Below the pieces are notes generated by a model. The model saw only the letters and a list, made by a program, of their open reading frames with translations, had not been told where the DNA came from and ran no database searches. Shown piece after piece: positions 29,001-38,503 of a stretch of DNA of 64,000 nucleotides. Within the stretch, counting starts at the first letter, position 1; each line of letters begins with the position of its first letter. A program made the position numbers and the translations under genes. The DNA lies in NCBI RefSeq assembly GCF_001729245.1, contig NZ_CP015218.1, positions 62,001 through 126,000 on the forward strand, written 5' to 3'. Source of the stretch: Leptospira tipperaryensis. GTDB lineage: Bacteria; Spirochaetota; Leptospiria; Leptospirales; Leptospiraceae.

Positions 29001-30368
29001 ATGAAATATAAATCTCAGAAAATAGCTTACTGGTTTTTTGCAACTTGTATGTTACTTTTATCTTTACAGTTAGTTTACGGATTTCTAATGGCTTTTGCGC
29101 GGATGGGATTTGACGGATTACACGATTGGATTCCATTCAATACGGCAAGGGCGACACATACCAATCTATTGGTTGTTTGGCTTCTCACCGGTTTTATGGG
29201 AGCTGCCCATTATATCATTCCGGAAGAATCCGGTAGAGAACTCTATTCCGAAAAATTGGCCTACGCCCAGTTAATTTCGTTAATCATCGTTGGAGTCGTT
29301 TCCATCATAGGATTTCATTTTAATATCTGGGAAGGACGCAAATTTTTAGAAATTCCGAGACCGCTCGATTATCTCGTAGTGATAAACGTTCTTACATTTC
29401 TTTTTAACATTGGAATGACCGTGTGGAAAGGAACTAAGAATTCTACAACGGGACTCGTTCTGTATTTCGGTTTGTTCTCTGCGGCGCTTTTGTATCTGCC
29501 GGGTATGATTCAGTTTAACAGTCAGACCGTGGATTCTTATTTTAGATGGTGGGTCGTTCATCTTTGGGTGGAAGGAGTTTGGGAACTGATCATGGGCGGT
29601 ATCCTTTCTTTTCTTCTCATCAAACTGACGGGAGTAGACCGAGAAGTTATCGAAAAATGGCTCTACATCATCGTGGGTTTGACTTTTCTTTCCGGAATTT
29701 TAGGAACGGGACATCACTATTACTTTATCGGAGTTCCTGAATATTGGAAATGGATCGGTGGATTCTTTTCCATGCTCGAGCCGCTTGCGTTTTTGGCGAT
29801 GGCGATGTTTGCAATTTCCATGTATCGTAAGAGCGGAAGAAATCATCCAAACGCGATCTCTCTATACTGGACTATCGGAAGCGCGGTCATGTCTTGTGTG
29901 GGCGCGGGGTTTCTCGGATTTGCTCATACTTTACCGCAAGTAAACCTTTATACTCACGGAACCTTGATCACCGCGATGCACGGACACCTTGCGTTTTGGG
30001 GAGCTTACGCTATGATCGTACTCGCGATTATAACATACGCGATGCCTCTTATGACCGGAAGAAAACTCTGGAACAATCCGATGGGGCTCTACGCTTTTTG
30101 GGCGTCTAACATCGGTATGCTGGGAATGACCGGCGCTTTTGCGGTCGCCGGGATCGCACAGGTTTATCTGGAACGTAAGTTTGGACTCGATTTCTTAGTG
30201 GTTCAAAAAGAGATTCAGGTTCACTTTTTAGGTCTCACGTTAGCTGCCATTCTGTTTACGTCGGGAATCATCGCATTTATCATCAACTTCATCCGTTTTG
30301 GTCAGCCGACGGACGAAGCGTTGAATGCGGAAGATTCTTCGGGGGATATCGTTTTAAAGTTTAAATGA
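29001..30368 (+). CDS. norB: Nitric oxide reductase catalytic subunit B (cNOR)
   Basis: 455 residues with about twelve membrane helices, as in cytochrome-c-dependent NorB; no quinol-oxidase extension, so not qNOR. Conserved elements are HLWVEGVWE with the active-site Glu, GTGHHYYFIG with the His ligands for Fe-B, and YTHGTLITAMHGHLAFWGAY for the heme ligands. Reduces two NO to N2O using electrons from NorC. Thirty-one bases after norC; the norQ start overlaps its stop (ATGA). Confidence 0.97.
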   Translation: MKYKSQKIAYWFFATCMLLLSLQLVYGFLMAFARMGFDGLHDWIPFNTARATHTNLLVVWLLTGFMGAAHYIIPEESGRELYSEKLAYAQLISLIIVGVVSIIGFHFNIWEGRKFLEIPRPLDYLVVINVLTFLFNIGMTVWKGTKNSTTGLVLYFGLFSAALLYLPGMIQFNSQTVDSYFRWWVVHLWVEGVWELIMGGILSFLLIKLTGVDREVIEKWLYIIVGLTFLSGILGTGHHYYFIGVPEYWKWIGGFFSMLEPLAFLAMAMFAISMYRKSGRNHPNAISLYWTIGSAVMSCVGAGFLGFAHTLPQVNLYTHGTLITAMHGHLAFWGAYAMIVLAIITYAMPLMTGRKLWNNPMGLYAFWASNIGMLGMTGAFAVAGIAQVYLERKFGLDFLVVQKEIQVHFLGLTLAAILFTSGIIAFIINFIRFGQPTDEALNAEDSSGDIVLKFK

Positions 30369-31186
30369 AGAATTCTCCGAATACCGAAGACAAGGAACAA
30401 CCGCGTGATGCGGTTGACTTGCCGTTTTACAAGGAGACCGGCCACGAGGTCGTCACATTCGAACACGCACATAGAAATAAGTTGCCCCTTCTGATCAAAG
30501 GGCCGACCGGTTCGGGCAAATCTCGCTTTGTGGAATACATGGCCGCAAGAATGAAACTTCCACTGCTGATTGTTTCTTGTCATGAAGAAACGTCTGCGGT
30601 GGATCTGTTAGGACGTTATCTCATTCAAGGAACCGAAACCATCTGGCAGGACGGACCGCTCACGAGAAGTCTTCGTATGGGAGCCGTTCTTTATATCGAT
30701 GAGATCGCCGAGGCAAGACCGGATACGATCGTCGCGATTCATCCTCTTACCGATTATAGAAGGGAAATTTATTTGGATCGAAGAAACGAGACAATCAAAG
30801 CTCCCGATTCTTTTATGCTCGTTGCGTCTTACAATCCCGGTTATCAAAAAGGTTGGAAAGAATTAAAACCTTCGACAAGACAAAGGTTTGTCGCATTACA
30901 ATTTGATTATCCGAAATCGGATGTCGAAGAGATAATCGTAAAGGGTGAAAGCGGAATTTCATCGGAGCTTGCCGCCAAACTCGTCAAGCTTGGACAAAAA
31001 ATTCGAAATCTAACGGAGCTGGGACTTACGGAATCCTGTTCGACGAGGTTGCTCGTGGACGCCGCAAAGATGATCGTAAGCGGACTTCCTCCTCGTTTGT
31101 CCTGCGAAGTGGCGATCGTACAACCTCTTTCGGACGATCGTGATATCGTAAACGCTCTCAAAGATTTAGTTTCTTTGTTGCTGTAA
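30365..31186 (+). CDS. norQ: NorQ/CbbQ-type AAA+ ATPase for NOR assembly
   Basis: 273 residues of the MoxR/CbbQ class. Walker A GPTGSGKSR is near residues 42-50, Walker B VLYIDEIAEARPD near 113-125, with sensor 1 in VASYNPGYQ. Works with NorD to insert or activate the non-heme iron of NorB. Start overlaps the norB stop by four bases; seven bases separate its stop from norD. Confidence 0.95.
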   Translation: MKNSPNTEDKEQPRDAVDLPFYKETGHEVVTFEHAHRNKLPLLIKGPTGSGKSRFVEYMAARMKLPLLIVSCHEETSAVDLLGRYLIQGTETIWQDGPLTRSLRMGAVLYIDEIAEARPDTIVAIHPLTDYRREIYLDRRNETIKAPDSFMLVASYNPGYQKGWKELKPSTRQRFVALQFDYPKSDVEEIIVKGESGISSELAAKLVKLGQKIRNLTELGLTESCSTRLLVDAAKMIVSGLPPRLSCEVAIVQPLSDDRDIVNALKDLVSLLL

Positions 31187-31192
31187 TCTCCA

Positions 31193-32968
31193 GTGGGCTG
31201 GGAAGAATTTACATTCAAACATCTATTCCGATTCACACAACGATGGATCGGATTCCAAGAAAATTCGAATACGTTGGAAGCCCGCCTAACTCTAACTTCC
31301 GTTAAGGATCGGCTTTCTATTCTCGCAAAAGCCATTACCGGAGAAAATATAGAGATTCTAACCGCTGAAAGAGAAGGCGGTTTCCAAAAGAATCGTTTTT
31401 TTCTTCCCGGCGAGTATTCTCACTCTTCGGACAAAATAAAAAATTTAGAATTTTACATATTTAGAATATTATATCTAACCGAACAGAGGCGTCTTCGTTT
31501 GAATTGGAAGGACGGTTTAGATAAGGGAAAAGAAGAATCTCGACAAAAAGCAAGGGAATCTTATCCTATTGTTCTGGAAAATCTCAAAAAAAGATATCCG
31601 GACTCGATGGAAATGGTGGCCTCGGCGATCGAAACGGAGGAAACATTCCAAAAAAAGAATATTCAAAATTCTAAAAATAAATCCGACTTTTCGTTTTTGT
31701 ACGGCTCGTGGATGTCGGCTCCTCCGGAGATGGGATCGAAAAAAGATTCCATTCTTCCAAACGCGCACTCTGTAAAAAAGGATACGATCGACACCGAAGT
31801 GGAAGGGATCGCGAGGGAAAAAATCGAACGGATTGAAATCGATAAAAAATCACAAGAAGATTATACTCTTCAGCATCATTTTGAAAAGGTCGATACGATC
31901 GAAGAATTTAACGGGAACTGGAGAGACTTTGACGGTTCCGACGAACTCTCGGAACAGAAAGACGCTCTTCAAGAATTGGATTTAAGAAATACCGTCCGCT
32001 CCGACGATCCGACTCATTCTATCTTTCGAACCGAATTCTTATTCGGATCCGGACTTCCGGATATTCAGGACGCGAGACCGAATGAAAAATCGATTCTCTA
32101 CGACGAATGGGACGCATCTAAAAAGAAATACAAACAAAAATACTGTAGCGTATTTCCGCAAGAGCTCGTTCAAGAAGATCCGATCTTTTCAACAAAAGCC
32201 CTTTCGGAAAACATATCGACCTTGAATACGCTTCGATCCCGTTTCAATCGATTTGTGAACGAACGGACCGCAGTCAAACGTCAGTTAGACGGAGAAGATT
32301 TAGACTTGGATTCGATCGTGGATTATTTTACGGACATTCTTTCCTTTCGAAGTCCTTCCGAAAGAATCTATATTTCCAAAAGAAAGATGCTCAGAGACAT
32401 TTCGATTCTCGTTTTGATGGATACGAGTCTTTCAACGGATTCTTTCGTGGAAAATAAACGGATTTTGGATGTTGAAAAAACTTCTCTTCTTTTATTCGGT
32501 CAGCTCTGTTCCGAATTCGGAGATCGATTTCAAATCGATTCGTTCTCTTCTCGAACGAGAAATCACTGCGATTATTTTTCGATCAAAAAATTCGAGGACT
32601 CCTGGGAGAGAGCGAGAAATAAGATCGGGGCCGTTCAAGCAAGCGGTTATACGAGAATCGGTCCCGCGATAAGGCACGCGCTGAATCAGATCCAAAAAGA
32701 AACGAGTTCGAAACGTTGGATTCTACTTTTATCCGATGGAAAACCGAACGACTATGACCGATACGAAGGACGTTACGGAATCGAAGACGTAAAACAGGCG
32801 ATTCGAGAATGTGAAAAATGCAAGGTCGGTTTTTACGCGCTCGCGATCGATAAACAGGCTAAACAGTATCTTCCCGCCATGCTTGGGCACAGTTCGTATC
32901 GGATTCTTCCCAATCCATCTCATTTGCCGGACGCACTTACGGATTTTTATATGAAACTTTTAAGATAG
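31193..32968 (+). CDS. norD: NorD, von Willebrand factor A domain protein for NOR assembly
   Basis: 591 residues from GTG 31193, seven bases after norQ. A long charged N-terminal part (residues 1-400) precedes a VWA domain with the metal-ion motif DTSLSTDSF (DxSxS) near 407-415, the conserved Thr region GYTRIGPAIRHAL near 485, and LLLSDGKPND near 513. Partner of the NorQ ATPase. Last gene of the nor operon; the 91-bp gap after it is AT-rich and lacks an FNR box. Confidence 0.93.
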   Translation: MGWEEFTFKHLFRFTQRWIGFQENSNTLEARLTLTSVKDRLSILAKAITGENIEILTAEREGGFQKNRFFLPGEYSHSSDKIKNLEFYIFRILYLTEQRRLRLNWKDGLDKGKEESRQKARESYPIVLENLKKRYPDSMEMVASAIETEETFQKKNIQNSKNKSDFSFLYGSWMSAPPEMGSKKDSILPNAHSVKKDTIDTEVEGIAREKIERIEIDKKSQEDYTLQHHFEKVDTIEEFNGNWRDFDGSDELSEQKDALQELDLRNTVRSDDPTHSIFRTEFLFGSGLPDIQDARPNEKSILYDEWDASKKKYKQKYCSVFPQELVQEDPIFSTKALSENISTLNTLRSRFNRFVNERTAVKRQLDGEDLDLDSIVDYFTDILSFRSPSERIYISKRKMLRDISILVLMDTSLSTDSFVENKRILDVEKTSLLLFGQLCSEFGDRFQIDSFSSRTRNHCDYFSIKKFEDSWERARNKIGAVQASGYTRIGPAIRHALNQIQKETSSKRWILLLSDGKPNDYDRYEGRYGIEDVKQAIRECEKCKVGFYALAIDKQAKQYLPAMLGHSSYRILPNPSHLPDALTDFYMKLLR

Positions 32969-33059
32969 AGTTTTCCTTTCTACAACGTCTGATCTATGAT
33001 AGTATATCAATATTTGAATATTTAAAAAATAGAATTGTCTTAAATACTTAAAAAACAGA

Positions 33060-33674
33060 ATGGAAAAAAAATTACTTAGAAAAACGGCTTTTATCAACGA
33101 GGATGTAAAAGCAATTTCTTCACTTGCGTTCGGAATCCGAGTGAAGGCTTTAAATTCCATCATATTGTCTTCCCGAGCGGGGAGCGCCGCCAAAGGTTTC
33201 GGAGTGGTCGCTCAGGAGATCATTGTCTTTAGTAAAACAACCACGACGATCACCGAAGAACTTACAAAAGTCATGTATTCCTTGAGTCGCGAGGCGAGTC
33301 ATCAAGTCAAAAATAGAATCGCTTTTGAAAAGGCAAAAAAGATCGAGAACTACGGAAATAAATCCGGAGCCCTGGCCCGGATGATACTATCTTTTGAAAC
33401 AAAAGAATCTGGTTTTCAAAAGGCTACTTTTTCGATTCAGAATACCATGTTAAACCGAAGTAAAAATTTAATACGACAATGTTTGGACGGTAAGGTGATC
33501 AGCCTTCAGGCAAAAATTGAAAGTGAATACATCGGCGTCGATAAAGCGAAGGCAGGAGACGTTGCGGAAAAATTTTCAGCGGCGATCGACTCGATCGAAA
33601 ATTTAGCAAAAAAAATCTTGGATGGATGGAAATATGAAAAGAATGGAAACGATTTATTCCAATCAAGATTATAG
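33060..33674 (+). CDS. Short soluble chemoreceptor-like protein
   Basis: 204 residues, no membrane segment, mostly coiled coil. Residues 18-58 resemble the hairpin tip of methyl-accepting chemotaxis proteins: KALNSIILSSRAGSAAKGFG and VVAQEI, against the usual LALNAAIEAARAGExGxGFAVVAxEV. The Glu residues of EAARAGE that normally contact CheA/CheW are replaced by Ser. No ligand domain is present, and only about 140 residues follow the tip. The gene overlaps the ODP-type protein gene by 41 bases, so the two are coupled. It may pass a redox or NO signal to the chemotaxis array, or be a degenerate receptor with another role. Confidence 0.65.
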   Translation: MEKKLLRKTAFINEDVKAISSLAFGIRVKALNSIILSSRAGSAAKGFGVVAQEIIVFSKTTTTITEELTKVMYSLSREASHQVKNRIAFEKAKKIENYGNKSGALARMILSFETKESGFQKATFSIQNTMLNRSKNLIRQCLDGKVISLQAKIESEYIGVDKAKAGDVAEKFSAAIDSIENLAKKILDGWKYEKNGNDLFQSRL

Positions 33675-34374
33675 CTGGTCTGTAATCGCGAGGGATCCCG
33701 ATAAACCCGGTTATATCATCGATACAAACGAGTATCTTATCGTTTCTTCCGGTCAAGGTCTGCTTACGGATCCGGGTGGGAGTGAAATTTTTCCCGAGGT
33801 CTTCTCTGCGATCTGTGAGAAATTCGATCCTACTCAGATCAAAAAAATTTTCTCAAGTCATCAGGATCCGGATATCATTTCTTCTCTTTCGCTTTGGTTG
33901 GAGGTGAACCCTGATCTCAAATGTTATCTGAGTTGGTTGTGGTCCAGTTTTGTTCCGCATTTCGGAGGAAAACAGGATACGTTTATTCAGATCCCCGATC
34001 AGGGGATGGACGTTGTCATCGGAAATCATACGTTACGCGCCATTCCCGCTCATTATCTTCATTCCTCCGGGAACTTCAATCTCTACGATCCTACTTCTCG
34101 AATTTTGTTCAGCGGGGATGTCGGCGCCTCCTTGCTACCTCCGGAATATACGGATCTGTTTGTTTCCGACTTTGATAGGCACACTCAATATATGAAGAAG
34201 TTTCATCAAAGGTGGATGGGATCTAACGAAGCCAAGAAAAAATGGATCCGGGAAATTCGAAATCTCAAAGTGGATATGATGGTTCCCCAACACGGCGCAC
34301 TCTTTCAGAAAGACCAGGTACAAAAATTCTTAGATTGGTTCGACGAATTGGAAGTAGGCATTACGGAAAATTAA
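33634..34374 (+). CDS. ODP-type diiron metallo-beta-lactamase-fold protein (O2/NO sensor candidate)
   Basis: 246 residues from ATG 33634, preceded by GGATGGA. Metal motif SHQDPD at residues 75-80, then PAHYLHS, SGDVG and PQHGA, that is, the His/Asp ligands of flavodiiron-like cores, but no flavodoxin domain. This pattern matches the ODP family, of which the Treponema denticola member binds Fe and O2 and signals to a cytoplasmic chemoreceptor (established for that organism). The overlap with a chemoreceptor-like gene and location between nor and nos genes argue for sensing O2 or NO here; NO reductase activity is an alternative. Confidence 0.85.
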   Translation: MKRMETIYSNQDYSWSVIARDPDKPGYIIDTNEYLIVSSGQGLLTDPGGSEIFPEVFSAICEKFDPTQIKKIFSSHQDPDIISSLSLWLEVNPDLKCYLSWLWSSFVPHFGGKQDTFIQIPDQGMDVVIGNHTLRAIPAHYLHSSGNFNLYDPTSRILFSGDVGASLLPPEYTDLFVSDFDRHTQYMKKFHQRWMGSNEAKKKWIREIRNLKVDMMVPQHGALFQKDQVQKFLDWFDELEVGITEN

Positions 34375-34434
34375 TATTCTTATCATTTATATTACTTCAG
34401 TTATTACCCGCTCGGATTGGCGACACGGTCCGAA

Positions 34435-34448
34435 TTGATTCAGATCAA
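34435..34448. promoter_or_regulatory. FNR/DNR-type box upstream of the flavoprotein unit
   Basis: TTGATTCAGATCAA, a perfect dyad, 41 bases before the start of the flavoprotein gene at 34490. Confidence 0.85.
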
Positions 34449-34489
34449 TGAGCTAAGACCTCTTTTGTGGTTTAGTTGTAAAGGGCCCC

Positions 34490-36124
34490 ATGGAAAACCT
34501 TGCAACAAAACACAGATCTGTTTCCACCGACGTTTTGGTCATCGGCGGCGGCTTGGCGGGAATCGTAACGGCTCTCGACTTGTTAGATGCAAATCGAAAC
34601 GTAGTTCTCATCGATAGAGATGTTCCGAAACATTTTGGCGGCCTTGCTAAACTTTCCTTCGGCGGAATTTTTATGGTGAATTCTCCAGTTCAAAGGAGGC
34701 TTGGAATCAAGGACAACGTTTCCCTCGCCTTTGGCGACTGGTGCGCCACCGCGGGTTATTCCGAAACGGATCTGCTCCCGAAACAATGGGCTGAAAAATA
34801 CGTTCATCAATCGATCGAAGATATATATCGTTATCTTGGAAAACATTCGGTTCGATTTTTTCCGGTAGTTCACTGGGTGGAGAGGGGATTGTTTCGGCCG
34901 GGTAACAGCGTTCCTCGGTTTCATATGGTCTGGGGAACCGGTCACGCTTTGATCGAGTCTTTGGTCAATGATCTCCTGAACCATAAAAATCGCAGAAACC
35001 TTACATTATTTTTTTCTAATAGAGTCACGAATCTTCTTACGTCTCAAGGCCGTGTTGCCGGTTGTATCGCTCGTGAGAATGAAACGGGTCAAGAGCTGGT
35101 CGTTCATGCGGAGCATACAGTAGTAGCTTCGGGTGGGATCGCCGGCGATCTAAACCTGATCAGAAAAAACTGGCCTGAACAAATGGGAACACCGCCCGAG
35201 GTGATGCTCAACGGCTCTCACCCTTTTGCAATCGGAGATCTCCATACACAAGTGGAGGGTTTATCCGGAAAGATAACTCATTTGGATAAGATGTGGAACT
35301 ACGCCGCCGGGGTACATCATCCGCATCCTAGTATGGAAGGTCACGGCCTCAGTTTAGTTCCTCCGAAATCCGCTCTCTGGTTAAACTCAAAAGGGGAAAG
35401 AATCGGTCCGATTCCGTTGATAACCGGCTTTGACACAAAGTTTTTAGTGGAAGAGGTTTGCAAACAAGATAAGAAATATTCATGGCAGATTTTGAACTGG
35501 AAGATCGCGGTGAAAGAACTGGCGGTCTCCGGAGCCGAATACAACGACGAAATTCGTAACAAAAAATTCTTTCAATTTCTAAAAACGATTCTATTCGGAA
35601 ATTCTAAATTAGTAAAAACGATGATTCGAGAATGCTCTGACTTCGTTGTCGCGGATTCGATTCCGGACCTGGCCGCTCAAATGAATCGACTCACAAAAGA
35701 TCATTCTGTAAATCCGAGTATATTAGAAGAATCGGTTAGATCTTATGATTCGATGCTTTCTCGAGGAATTAAGTATCACGACGACGATCAATTGAGAAGA
35801 ATCGCCCAACTGAGAAGTTATAGCGGCGATCGAGTGAGAACCTGCAAATATCAGAAAATTGTTGATAAGAATGCGGTGCCGCTCATCGCGATTCGAGAAT
35901 TTATCCTAACGCGAAAATCTTTGGGCGGGATTCAGACGGATTTGGATTCGAGGGTTTTGAATGTAAACGGAGAACCGATTGAAGGATTGTTTGCAGTGGG
36001 AGAAGCCGCGGGCTTCGGCGGAGGAGGTATTCACGGGAAAGGCGCGTTAGAAGGCACCTTCTTGGGAAGTTGTATTATCACCGCAAGATCAGCCGCTCGA
36101 AAGATCATAGGGATCGGATGTTAG
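34490..36124 (+). CDS. FAD-dependent dehydrogenase, FAD_binding_2 (fumarate reductase/ketosteroid dehydrogenase-like)
   Basis: 544 residues. The N-terminal dinucleotide motif VLVIGGGLAGIVTA is near residues 15-28, with the acidic end VLIDRD, followed by a substrate domain and the C-terminal FAD motif GLFAVGEAAGFGGGGIHGKGALEG near 505-528. No signal peptide and no heme motif, so a cytoplasmic or peripheral enzyme. Family members reduce or oxidise C=C bonds next to carbonyls; the substrate is not evident. Preceded by an FNR box and followed 15 bases later by the ThDP enzyme, so it is part of an anaerobically controlled unit. Confidence 0.8.
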   Translation: MENLATKHRSVSTDVLVIGGGLAGIVTALDLLDANRNVVLIDRDVPKHFGGLAKLSFGGIFMVNSPVQRRLGIKDNVSLAFGDWCATAGYSETDLLPKQWAEKYVHQSIEDIYRYLGKHSVRFFPVVHWVERGLFRPGNSVPRFHMVWGTGHALIESLVNDLLNHKNRRNLTLFFSNRVTNLLTSQGRVAGCIARENETGQELVVHAEHTVVASGGIAGDLNLIRKNWPEQMGTPPEVMLNGSHPFAIGDLHTQVEGLSGKITHLDKMWNYAAGVHHPHPSMEGHGLSLVPPKSALWLNSKGERIGPIPLITGFDTKFLVEEVCKQDKKYSWQILNWKIAVKELAVSGAEYNDEIRNKKFFQFLKTILFGNSKLVKTMIRECSDFVVADSIPDLAAQMNRLTKDHSVNPSILEESVRSYDSMLSRGIKYHDDDQLRRIAQLRSYSGDRVRTCKYQKIVDKNAVPLIAIREFILTRKSLGGIQTDLDSRVLNVNGEPIEGLFAVGEAAGFGGGGIHGKGALEGTFLGSCIITARSAARKIIGIGC

Positions 36125-36139
36125 AATGGGAGAAACCAA

Positions 36140-37876
36140 ATGAAAAGATCCGGAGCCAGTCTCGTAGTATTTGCTTTGGAGCAAATCGGCGTAAAAGCGA
36201 CGTTCGGAATTCCAGGAGTTCATAATACCGAACTCTATGACGAACTGAACAACTCGAAAAGTATACAACCGTACTTAGTAACTCACGAATGCGGAGCCGC
36301 GTTTATGGCGGACGCGGTTAGTAGAACCTCAGGCTCGATCGGTACGATCGTAATCGTTCCGGCAGCGGGAATGACTCACGCGTTAAGCGGCATCGGAGAA
36401 GCGTATTTGGACGGAATTCCGATGTTGATTCTATCGGGAGGCGTAAGAACCGATAACGGAAGAAGCTATCAATTGCACCAGATCGATCAATTGAAAATAT
36501 TGGAAGGGATCACAAAAAAAGCCTTTCGAATTCAAAGTTACAAGGAAATCATTCCGACGATCTATGAGGCCTATCGTATCGCGACTACGGAAGAATGTGG
36601 TCCTACTTTTATTGAAATTCCGGTGAACATACAACTCTTTCAGGGAGAAGTGGATTCTTTACCTTTGTATCAAAGATCCAATTCTCAAACGAAGGTCGAA
36701 TCGGAGAAAATTTTTGAGGCGATTCAAATTCTAAAATCCGCGAGTCATCCGGGAATTTTTGTAGGTTGGGGAGCAAAGGACGCCGTAAAAGAATTGATTG
36801 AAATATCAGAATTATTGAATGCTCCTGTCGCTACAACTCTTCAGGGGTTGAGCGTATTTCCGGCGAGTCATAAAAATCATACAGGTATGGGTTTCGGAGA
36901 ATATTCGGTTCCAGCCGGAGAGGCTGCCTTTGCTTCCTGCGATTGTTTGCTTGCGATCGGAACAAGATTTTCGGAAATACCAACCGGAAGCTTTGGTATG
37001 AAAGTTCCCGAAAATTTGATTCACGTCGATATCAATCAAAACGTATTTTCCAAAAATTATCCGGCGAAAGTTTCGATCTTAGGGGACGCGAAAGACGTTC
37101 TTACATCTTTATTAGAAGAACTTAAAAAGGAGAATTTCAGTCAGATCAAGGATTCTAAGAAATTAGAAGAACTCATTTTTAAAAAGAAACAAGAATATCA
37201 AAACGAATGGTCTCAGCACAACGTAAAAGACCGAGTCAATCCGGCCTTGTTTTTTCAAGGTCTGAGAAATCGTTTAAGCGACGATTCTATCCTAGTCGTG
37301 GACGATGGGAATCATACGTTTCTTGCGGCTGAGCTTTTTCCGGTAAATCAAACCAAAACATTTATATCACCTACCGATTTCAACTGTATGGGCTACTGCG
37401 TCCCCGCGAGTATCGGAGCAAAGTTGATGAACCCGGATAAAACGGTGGTGGGTATCGTCGGCGACGGAGCGTTTTTGATGACCGGTTTGGAACTTGTTAC
37501 CGCAAGTTCCCAGAATATAGGAGTGATTATATTCGTTTTTTATGATGGAGAACTCTCACAAATTTCTCAAGGACAACAAATCCCTTACGGAAGAAAAACG
37601 TGCACCATATTGGGGGAAATGAATCTAAAAGGAATCGCTACCGGTACGGGGGCGGGTTATCTGCATTTATTTTCCAACGATCAAATCGCCTCCGTTATCG
37701 AAGAAGCGATTCGTATATCCGAAACCGGTCAACCCGTAGTGGTCGAGGTAAAAATCGACTATTCTAAAGCCACGCGGTTTACGAAAGGTGTGGTAAAGAC
37801 AAACTTAGGAAGATTTCCTTTGGGAGAAAAGTTTCGATTTATCGGGCGTGCGTTGTTGAGAAAAATCATCGGTTAG
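36140..37876 (+). CDS. Thiamine-diphosphate enzyme, acetolactate synthase-like
   Basis: 578 residues with the three-domain ThDP layout. The catalytic Glu is in VTHECGAAFMADA (about residue 51), a central domain spans about 190-330, and the ThDP/Mg motif starts at GDGAFLMTGLEL (about 440), ending in FYDGELSQ instead of the usual NN-type ending. Start ATG 36140 has GGGAGAAA upstream. Could decarboxylate or ligate a 2-oxo acid, but the true substrate is unknown; no acetolactate regulatory subunit or branched-chain amino-acid gene is nearby. Presumably transcribed with the FAD dehydrogenase from the FNR-box promoter. Confidence 0.82.
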   Translation: MKRSGASLVVFALEQIGVKATFGIPGVHNTELYDELNNSKSIQPYLVTHECGAAFMADAVSRTSGSIGTIVIVPAAGMTHALSGIGEAYLDGIPMLILSGGVRTDNGRSYQLHQIDQLKILEGITKKAFRIQSYKEIIPTIYEAYRIATTEECGPTFIEIPVNIQLFQGEVDSLPLYQRSNSQTKVESEKIFEAIQILKSASHPGIFVGWGAKDAVKELIEISELLNAPVATTLQGLSVFPASHKNHTGMGFGEYSVPAGEAAFASCDCLLAIGTRFSEIPTGSFGMKVPENLIHVDINQNVFSKNYPAKVSILGDAKDVLTSLLEELKKENFSQIKDSKKLEELIFKKKQEYQNEWSQHNVKDRVNPALFFQGLRNRLSDDSILVVDDGNHTFLAAELFPVNQTKTFISPTDFNCMGYCVPASIGAKLMNPDKTVVGIVGDGAFLMTGLELVTASSQNIGVIIFVFYDGELSQISQGQQIPYGRKTCTILGEMNLKGIATGTGAGYLHLFSNDQIASVIEEAIRISETGQPVVVEVKIDYSKATRFTKGVVKTNLGRFPLGEKFRFIGRALLRKIIG

Positions 37877-37935
37877 AACCCGTCCAATTCGGAAACTATT
37901 CTTGCGAATTCAAGGATGGAAAAGAATTTTGTGAA

Positions 37936-38442
37936 GTGAACATTTTTTCGTATCTTATCTTTTTGTCCTTACATATCTTCTCTGCGATTTTTTGGATCGG
38001 TGGAATGTTGGCTTATATATTTGTCTTTCGACCCGTTTTGAAAAATCAGAGTTATGCAAACATAAAAACAAATCTATTTTACGAACTCGCCCTACAATTT
38101 AGGAAAGTCGCATATTATCTATTTGCGGTTTCTTTTTTAAGCGGGTCCGCGATTCTTTATGGAAGAGGATATCGACCTATGGACGTCCTCTCCTTATTTC
38201 AAGAACCGTTTTCAGTGATCAAGTTAAAGATCCTTCTCTTTTCTATTTTGATACTCAGTTCTATTTTTCACGACTTCTTCTTAGGACCTTTGACTCAAAA
38301 GTTAGTCCACGAAAATCCTCGTCTTTGGGAAAGTTATCGAAGCAAAGCCGCCTTTTTTGGAAGAATGAATCTTATTCTTTCCATTCTTATAGCTGTCCTA
38401 GGCATTTTATTTTCTAGGGGTCAAAATTCTTTTTCGCTATAA
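37936..38442 (+). CDS. Four-helix membrane protein, CopD/DUF4149-like
   Basis: 168 residues from GTG 37936, with four hydrophobic helices. The first carries LHIFSAIFWIGGMLAY, the His/Trp/Gly-Gly pattern of CopD-like and related heme- or copper-associated membrane proteins; a second conserved His is in IFHDFFLGP. Such proteins are common near nnrS and nor genes. Lies 59 bases after the ThDP enzyme, same strand, and convergent with nnrS. Role unknown; heme or copper binding is a guess from the family pattern. Confidence 0.65.
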   Translation: MNIFSYLIFLSLHIFSAIFWIGGMLAYIFVFRPVLKNQSYANIKTNLFYELALQFRKVAYYLFAVSFLSGSAILYGRGYRPMDVLSLFQEPFSVIKLKILLFSILILSSIFHDFFLGPLTQKLVHENPRLWESYRSKAAFFGRMNLILSILIAVLGILFSRGQNSFSL

Positions 38443-38503
38443 TTCGCTCTTCCAAAGAGGGAGTTCTGGTTTGAGTCAAAAGGTCTATCTCTTAAAAAAT
38501 TCT

